This document shows, one piece after another, positions 4,377-5,630 of a stretch of DNA of 5,630 bases. The first letter of the stretch is position 1. Every line of letters starts with the position of its first letter. The position numbers and the translations under genes are program-made. Location: assembly GCA_003161835.1 (NCBI GenBank), contig PMNO01000352.1, positions 1-5,630 on the forward strand. Reading direction: 5' to 3'. This DNA is from Myxococcales bacterium (GTDB lineage Bacteria; Myxococcota_A; Polyangia; Fen-1088). The notes under the pieces were generated by a model, which was not told where the DNA came from, did not search any database, and worked only from the letters and a program-made list of their open reading frames with translations.

Positions 4377-5630
4377 TCGTTGATGCGAAATGGAATGTCG
4401 ACGACCACAACGCGGGGCCCGCCGCGCGCCCGCAGCAGTGATCGAAGAAAGGCGCCGCGGTTGTTGTGCAGGATGCCCTCGTACCAGTGGCTCAAGATGA
4501 CGTCGGGGATGACGACCACCACGTCCCGCCCTGGATTGTCGTTCTCGAGCGTCAGCACGTAGTCGACCAACGGCTTGTAGAAACGTCGATATTCGGAGCT
4601 GAGAACCACGAGCTTGGGCGCGACGATTCCTTCCGCGCGCGCGCGACTCCCGATCAGCAATTCCCAGTTGTCCGAGAGGTCCTCGACGCTGTCGGTTTCG
4701 GTTTTAACCTGGACGACGTGAACGTCCGCCGAGAGCCGCAGGGCAAACTTCAGCCCGTGTTGGGTCATCTTGTTCCATGAGCCCGCCGGCACCACGACGA
4801 TGGGACTCTGCGCGTCGGGAATCTCGAGCGGCTCTATCGTCGCGATCTGGGTGGCGATGCCCCGATAGTGCCCGCTCACGCGCGCGAAGCAGGCCGCGAG
4901 CGCCGGGATGACCACGATGATCAGCCAGGCCCCCTCGGCGAATTTCGACACCGCGACCACCAGCAGGGTCACTCCGGTTGCGAGTGCCCCCAAGCCGTTG
5001 ATCATCGCCGACCGTCGAAATCCCGGGTCGCGATGGAGCCGCCAGTGCTGGACCATCCCCGCCTGCGACAACGTGAACGCCAGCAGGGCGCCGATCGCGA
5101 ACAAGGGAATCAGTCGGTCCGTCACGCCACCGAACCCAATCAGCAACCCGCCCGACAGCACGGCGAGCGTCACGATCCCCTGTGAAAACACCAGTCGTCG
5201 GCCGCGCACCGCGAAGACATCCGGCAGGAAGCCGTCCTCCGCGAGGACGCGGCACAGCCGCGGAAAGCCGGCGAAGCTCGTGTTGGCGGAAAGGGCCAGC
5301 ACGGTTCCGATGGCGGCCATCGTCAGGTAGTAGAACGCGCCGCGACCGACGACCGCGCCAACCAAGATCGACAGGACGCTTTGATATCCGGCCCGACCGG
5401 GGGGGGTCGCCCCGATTCCGTAGCTGTGCGACAGAAACGCGATGCCCGTCAAGAACAGGACCAGAATCGCGATGATGGCGCCGAGCGTCCGCTGCGCGAG
5501 AACCGCCCTGGGTTTGCGAAACAGGGGAACGCCGTTCGAGACCGACTCCACGCCCGTCATCGCCGTGCTGCCGTTCGCGAACGCCCGCAGCAGAATCCAG
5601 AGGCTCGCCGCCTCGGTGGACACGCCGACA
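4373..5630 (-). CDS. KimA-like APC-superfamily permease, probable K+ transporter, N-terminus cut by window edge
   Basis: The visible 418 residues form the C-terminal two thirds of a permease resembling Bacillus subtilis KimA (YdaO), a proton-coupled K+ importer with the LeuT fold. Counting from the codon at 5623, FANGSTAMTGVESVSN (15-30) is the conserved TM6 region with its TGVE. Further hydrophobic segments lie at about 45-66, 97-120, 148-165, 168-186, 207-227 and 231-248, matching TM6-TM12. ALSANTSFAGFPRL (110-123), EDGFLPDVFAVRG (129-141), DRLIPLFAIG (169-178) and FTLSQAGM (183-190) follow KimA closely. After the last helix a cytosolic domain (about 265-416) with alternating strands and helices (PIVVVPAG, VHVVQVKTE, DVVVVIPDV, RVVVVDIPF) matches the KimA C-terminal domain. 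TM1-TM5, about 200 residues, lie outside the window. GTG 5623 is not the true start because the frame runs on to the edge. Substrate is inferred from the family; other APC permeases transport amino acids. Confidence 0.85.
   Translation of the reverse strand, partial: VGVSTEAASLWILLRAFANGSTAMTGVESVSNGVPLFRKPRAVLAQRTLGAIIAILVLFLTGIAFLSHSYGIGATPPGRAGYQSVLSILVGAVVGRGAFYYLTMAAIGTVLALSANTSFAGFPRLCRVLAEDGFLPDVFAVRGRRLVFSQGIVTLAVLSGGLLIGFGGVTDRLIPLFAIGALLAFTLSQAGMVQHWRLHRDPGFRRSAMINGLGALATGVTLLVVAVSKFAEGAWLIIVVIPALAACFARVSGHYRGIATQIATIEPLEIPDAQSPIVVVPAGSWNKMTQHGLKFALRLSADVHVVQVKTETDSVEDLSDNWELLIGSRARAEGIVAPKLVVLSSEYRRFYKPLVDYVLTLENDNPGRDVVVVIPDVILSHWYEGILHNNRGAFLRSLLRARGGPRVVVVDIPFRIND

Overview
The window is GC-rich, with third codon positions mostly G or C. 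Its proteins look most like those of a high-GC Gram-negative bacterium. I suspect the myxobacterial/deltaproteobacterial group, because the TatC, the two-PDZ HtrA protease, the KimA-like permease and a CyaY frataxin fit there, but nothing in the window proves a lineage. There are no tRNA or rRNA genes, mobile elements or CRISPR arrays.

Layout: (1) 1-913, end of a probable Tat operon. A Pro/Ser/Thr-rich tail of an upstream frame stops in TAGTG, which also carries the GTG start of tatC. (2) 963-1877, minus strand, convergent to tatC: an unnamed membrane protein with an N-terminal domain resembling the ribosomal L7/L12 C-terminal domain, a short zinc-ribbon-like Cys/His cluster and two membrane helices. 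A perfect TATAAT ends 6 nt before its ATG, suggesting a leaderless mRNA. (3) 1878-2137, a 260-bp divergent intergenic region with a stem-loop. (4) 2138-3965, plus strand: a small single-pass membrane protein, then a secreted HtrA/DegP-type serine protease with an intact catalytic triad, two PDZ domains and a signal peptide carrying a twin-arginine motif. (5) 4038-4376, cyaY (bacterial frataxin), with a promoter-like element placed so that the mRNA would again be almost leaderless. (6) 4373-5630, minus strand, convergent to cyaY and sharing a CTAG for both stop codons: the C-terminal two thirds of a KimA-like APC-superfamily permease, cut by the window edge.

Together: tatC makes the core of the twin-arginine translocon, and the HtrA protease about 1.6 kb away carries an SRRGFLV motif, so it may be a Tat client. 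The small membrane protein and the L7/L12-like membrane protein flank it and may belong to the same envelope function, but that is inference from position only. CyaY (iron delivery to Fe-S assembly) and the permease (probable K+ uptake) appear to be separate housekeeping genes. I do not see a clearly new multi-gene system. The most unusual items are the L7/L12-like membrane protein, the Tat-type signal on HtrA, and the two start codons sitting almost directly behind -10 boxes.
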